The notes under the pieces were generated by a model. That model was not told where the DNA came from and did no database searches. It saw only the letters and a program-made list of their open reading frames with translations. A stretch of 6,009 bases of DNA, from the NCBI GenBank assembly GCA_020851915.1, contig JADZBT010000084.1, positions 1 to 6,009 on the forward strand, in the 5' to 3' direction. This DNA comes from Alphaproteobacteria bacterium. GTDB taxonomy: Bacteria > Pseudomonadota > Alphaproteobacteria > Rickettsiales > RI-342. Of the stretch, positions 3,718 to 6,009 are shown in pieces. The stretch's first letter is position 1, and every line of letters begins with the position of its first letter. The translations under genes were made by a program, and so were the position numbers.

Positions 3718-6009
3718 CTACGGTTTGCTTTCCGGCGACGGTTTTTTCTCGCCTGTCACATCGCCGACCTCATCGCCGAACACGTTACGCAGCAATCCGG
3801 GCGTCAGCATCGAGAGCGGGTTGGCACTCACTTTGGCATCCTCATACGTCCCCTCCACCTTGAACGAGGTAGCGAACAGCCCCTCCCCCTCGCCGCCGAC
3901 GATGGTCTCGCCCACCAGCGGCACTTTCCCCACCAGCGTATTGAGCACGTTCGACGGGATGAGCGTGCCGTTGATGTCAAGCTGGGTGGTATCGATATTC
4001 ACCGCGCCGTTGGCGCTCACCCCGACCGACGGCCCGCTGGCCAGCGCATCCTTAAAAGAGAACACATTGCCCTTCATCGTATAAGGAATGGTCATTTTCT
4101 TGAAGAACACCCCTTCGTCACCTTCCAGTGCGGCAGCGATACCCGACAGCGAGGAAAGCGCCAGTATCTTCGCCAGCACCGGCGCCTTGATGAGACGGCA
4201 GTTGGTGAGCAGCACCCGCCCGGCGACCGTGCGTTCCGCGCCGCTATCGGCGATCGTCCCGTTGAGGTCGAGCACTCCGCCGAAGAGTTTATCGGTGATG
4301 TTCAGTGCGCCGACGAGTTTGCCCGCATCCTCCGAGGTGAGAGAAACCTTGCGCGTGCCTGCCTCTCCGGGCGACACCTTATAGACGGCCTTCCGGCCAT
4401 TATCGAAGGTGACCGTGGTATCGATGGTAGCGCACTTGTCATTCTTGCACGTCAACGTGCCTTCCACATTCGGCAGCACCTTGTTCCCCCCCAGAAACAA
4501 CTGCGCGACGTCGAGCGTGATGTTCATATCCGGCATCGCGGATTTTTTCTCTTTGTCTTTTTCCTCCAGCATCTGCCCGAGATCGAGGCTGCTGCCGGTG
4601 ATGGTCACGTCGTAATCGTTATGCGAACCCTCCATCAACCGCAGGCTGATGTCCTGCTTCCCCATACGGAAACGATTGAGATTCAGCATCTCGAACGCGA
4701 ACGGCTTGGACGCGATAAGCGCCGTCCCCGATGCCTCGGCCTCCGGCATCGCCAGCGTGAAATTCTGGATATTCAGGCTGTTATCGGTGCTTCCAGTTCC
4801 CTTGACAGTCAACGCGCCGGTTTCGCCCAGCGCCTTGCTGTACTGCCACTTGGGCAGGTCGAGCGCCATCTGCGTCAGGTCTATGGTCGCGTCGATATAG
4901 CGCGTACCGCCGCTCTGCTGGATGGTCGCGTCCATCGTCATGGTTCCGCTCGCGCCCTCGATGGGTGGCAAGCCAAAGCCCCCGAACTGGCTCATATCGC
5001 CCTTTGCCTTGAAGCGATAGCTCTGCTGGAACTTCTCGTTCTTGGAGAGATCGGTATGCCAGACCACGCCCACCGGCAGCGTATTGATACTCGCCGTCCC
5101 TTCCAGATCGATGGCCTTGCCACGGCTGATAGCGAGGATGAAATCCCCTTTATCAATATCCATGCTCTCCATGAATTTCTGGGCCTTGGCCTCTTTCAGC
5201 GTCGCCTTGATGTTATAGGTGACGCCCTCAGCCAGACGCACATCGTGGTTCAGGCTGAAACGCAGCTTGATATCTCCTTCCGCAATGCCTGAGGTGGTTT
5301 CCGGGGCCAGATTCAGCATCTTGGTATAAGAGAACAGCTCGTTGTCGAGATACTGCGCCACCTCCTCTCCGGGCGCGAGAATGCTGAGATCGATCAGCAT
5401 CTCCGGCGTGGGTGTGGTCATGTCCGGTATCTGCACCCGGCCGCTTTTCAGCTTGGCTTCCGTATACATAGAGGCCGAAGAAACCGCGATGTCCATCCCC
5501 TTCCCCGTGAAGCGCGCCGTGCCCTTCGCATTCTCAGCGGGTGGCAGGCTATCGAGATAACGGATGGTCGCACCCTCCACATCCACCTCGGCGGCCAGCG
5601 CGTCGGCAGGTATATGGCGTTCGACTATATCCGCCGTATCCAGCACCAGCTTCGCATGTGCATGCGGCACGATGCCCTTGGTGATGCGCGTCGTCACCCA
5701 TTCGCGCGGCTTGGCCGCCAGCGGCACGGGCCAATAGCGATAGAGTTCCTCTACCGGCAACTCTTCTGCGGTAGCATCCAGCGCGATCGCTACGCTCTGT
5801 TCCTTACGCGTCAGGCTGCCGTTCGCCTTCAACACCGGCCCATGAAAATCGATCTTCGACGATTCCAGCTCCAGCGTCGTAAAATCATTCGTCACCGCAC
5901 CCTTCGCCTCCAGCGCAGCGATACGCAGCGGCTCCGCGAATAATTCACTCTGCGTCACCGTCCCTTCTCCGCCGTTCAGCGTAAAGTCGATGCGCTTCCC
6001 GCTCCCGTC
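3718..6009 (-). CDS. AsmA-like / YhdP-type (DUF3971) envelope protein, N-terminus missing (partial)
   Basis: The frame is open to the window edge, so 763 C-terminal residues are visible and the N-terminus, expected to hold a single inner-membrane anchor, lies to the right. The visible GTG at 5958 is internal. The protein is a long series of alternating beta-strand phrases with G-x-hydrophobic patterns and almost no hydrophobic segments, typical of the repeating beta-groove fold of AsmA, YhdP and TamB proteins. These span the periplasm and are implicated in moving phospholipids to the outer membrane. The middle resembles the YhdP central/DUF3971 region. The block at 3969-3775, which includes GTLIPSNVLNTL, VPLVGETIVGGEGEGLF and NPLSMLTPGLLRNVFG, matches the conserved AsmA-like C-terminal end found in alphaproteobacterial members. 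It ends in a hydrophilic, Lys/Pro/Glu-rich tail. Two Cys spaced C-x4-C (codons at 4449-4447 and 4434-4432) could form a disulfide in the periplasm. dedA follows 59 bp downstream. The family call is strong; the exact subfamily and substrate are inferred. Confidence 0.88.
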   Translation of the reverse strand, partial: DGSGKRIDFTLNGGEGTVTQSELFAEPLRIAALEAKGAVTNDFTTLELESSKIDFHGPVLKANGSLTRKEQSVAIALDATAEELPVEELYRYWPVPLAAKPREWVTTRITKGIVPHAHAKLVLDTADIVERHIPADALAAEVDVEGATIRYLDSLPPAENAKGTARFTGKGMDIAVSSASMYTEAKLKSGRVQIPDMTTPTPEMLIDLSILAPGEEVAQYLDNELFSYTKMLNLAPETTSGIAEGDIKLRFSLNHDVRLAEGVTYNIKATLKEAKAQKFMESMDIDKGDFILAISRGKAIDLEGTASINTLPVGVVWHTDLSKNEKFQQSYRFKAKGDMSQFGGFGLPPIEGASGTMTMDATIQQSGGTRYIDATIDLTQMALDLPKWQYSKALGETGALTVKGTGSTDNSLNIQNFTLAMPEAEASGTALIASKPFAFEMLNLNRFRMGKQDISLRLMEGSHNDYDVTITGSSLDLGQMLEEKDKEKKSAMPDMNITLDVAQLFLGGNKVLPNVEGTLTCKNDKCATIDTTVTFDNGRKAVYKVSPGEAGTRKVSLTSEDAGKLVGALNITDKLFGGVLDLNGTIADSGAERTVAGRVLLTNCRLIKAPVLAKILALSSLSGIAAALEGDEGVFFKKMTIPYTMKGNVFSFKDALASGPSVGVSANGAVNIDTTQLDINGTLIPSNVLNTLVGKVPLVGETIVGGEGEGLFATSFKVEGTYEDAKVSANPLSMLTPGLLRNVFGDEVGDVTGEKKPSPESKP

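Noticed and set aside
3694..5292. A 532-codon open frame on the plus strand opposite the AsmA-like gene.
   Set aside because: Its product is Arg/His/Gln-rich with no recognisable fold or motif, as expected from the antisense of GC-rich coding DNA. The minus-strand frame has clear AsmA-family sequence throughout.

Overview
The window looks like ordinary chromosomal DNA from a moderately GC-rich Gram-negative bacterium, most likely an alphaproteobacterium. Four things point there. The anmK and tyrS genes are divergent neighbours. The TyrRS belongs to the form I associate with alphaproteobacteria. The large right-hand protein ends in a conserved block of alphaproteobacterial AsmA/DUF3971-like proteins. 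The tyrS-dedA gap holds a GTCATCC-type double hairpin of the kind dispersed in many alphaproteobacterial genomes. The order cannot be fixed from this sequence. No phage, transposase, CRISPR or RNA gene is visible.

Layout from left to right. (1) Positions 1-538, plus strand: the C-terminal part of a small alpha/beta hydrolase, cut by the window edge. (2) 480-1565, minus strand: anmK, anhydro-N-acetylmuramic acid kinase, which overlaps the hydrolase tail-to-tail by 59 bp. (3) 1566-1624: a compact divergent promoter region with two 8-bp palindromes. (4) 1625-2962, plus strand: tyrS, complete, with an AT-rich, lysine-rich in-frame insertion of about 29 codons between the GSDQWGN and KMSKS motifs. 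(5) 2963-3067: a convergent intergenic gap holding a 75-bp palindromic element made of two perfect 9-bp hairpins. (6) 3068-3658, minus strand: a DedA-family membrane protein. (7) 3718-6009, minus strand: the C-terminal 763 residues of a very large AsmA-like (YhdP/DUF3971-type) protein that runs off the right edge and lies 59 bp upstream of dedA on the same strand.

Functionally, anmK recycles cell-wall sugar and tyrS charges tRNA-Tyr. The AsmA-like/dedA pair plausibly forms one envelope-lipid unit: a periplasm-spanning lipid conduit next to a DedA-type lipid or lipid-carrier transporter.

The two observations most worth following up are the insertion in tyrS, which is about 33% GC against about 66% just downstream and carries inverted and direct repeats, and the AsmA-DedA gene pair. 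No clear previously undescribed multi-gene system is visible. The rest is housekeeping.
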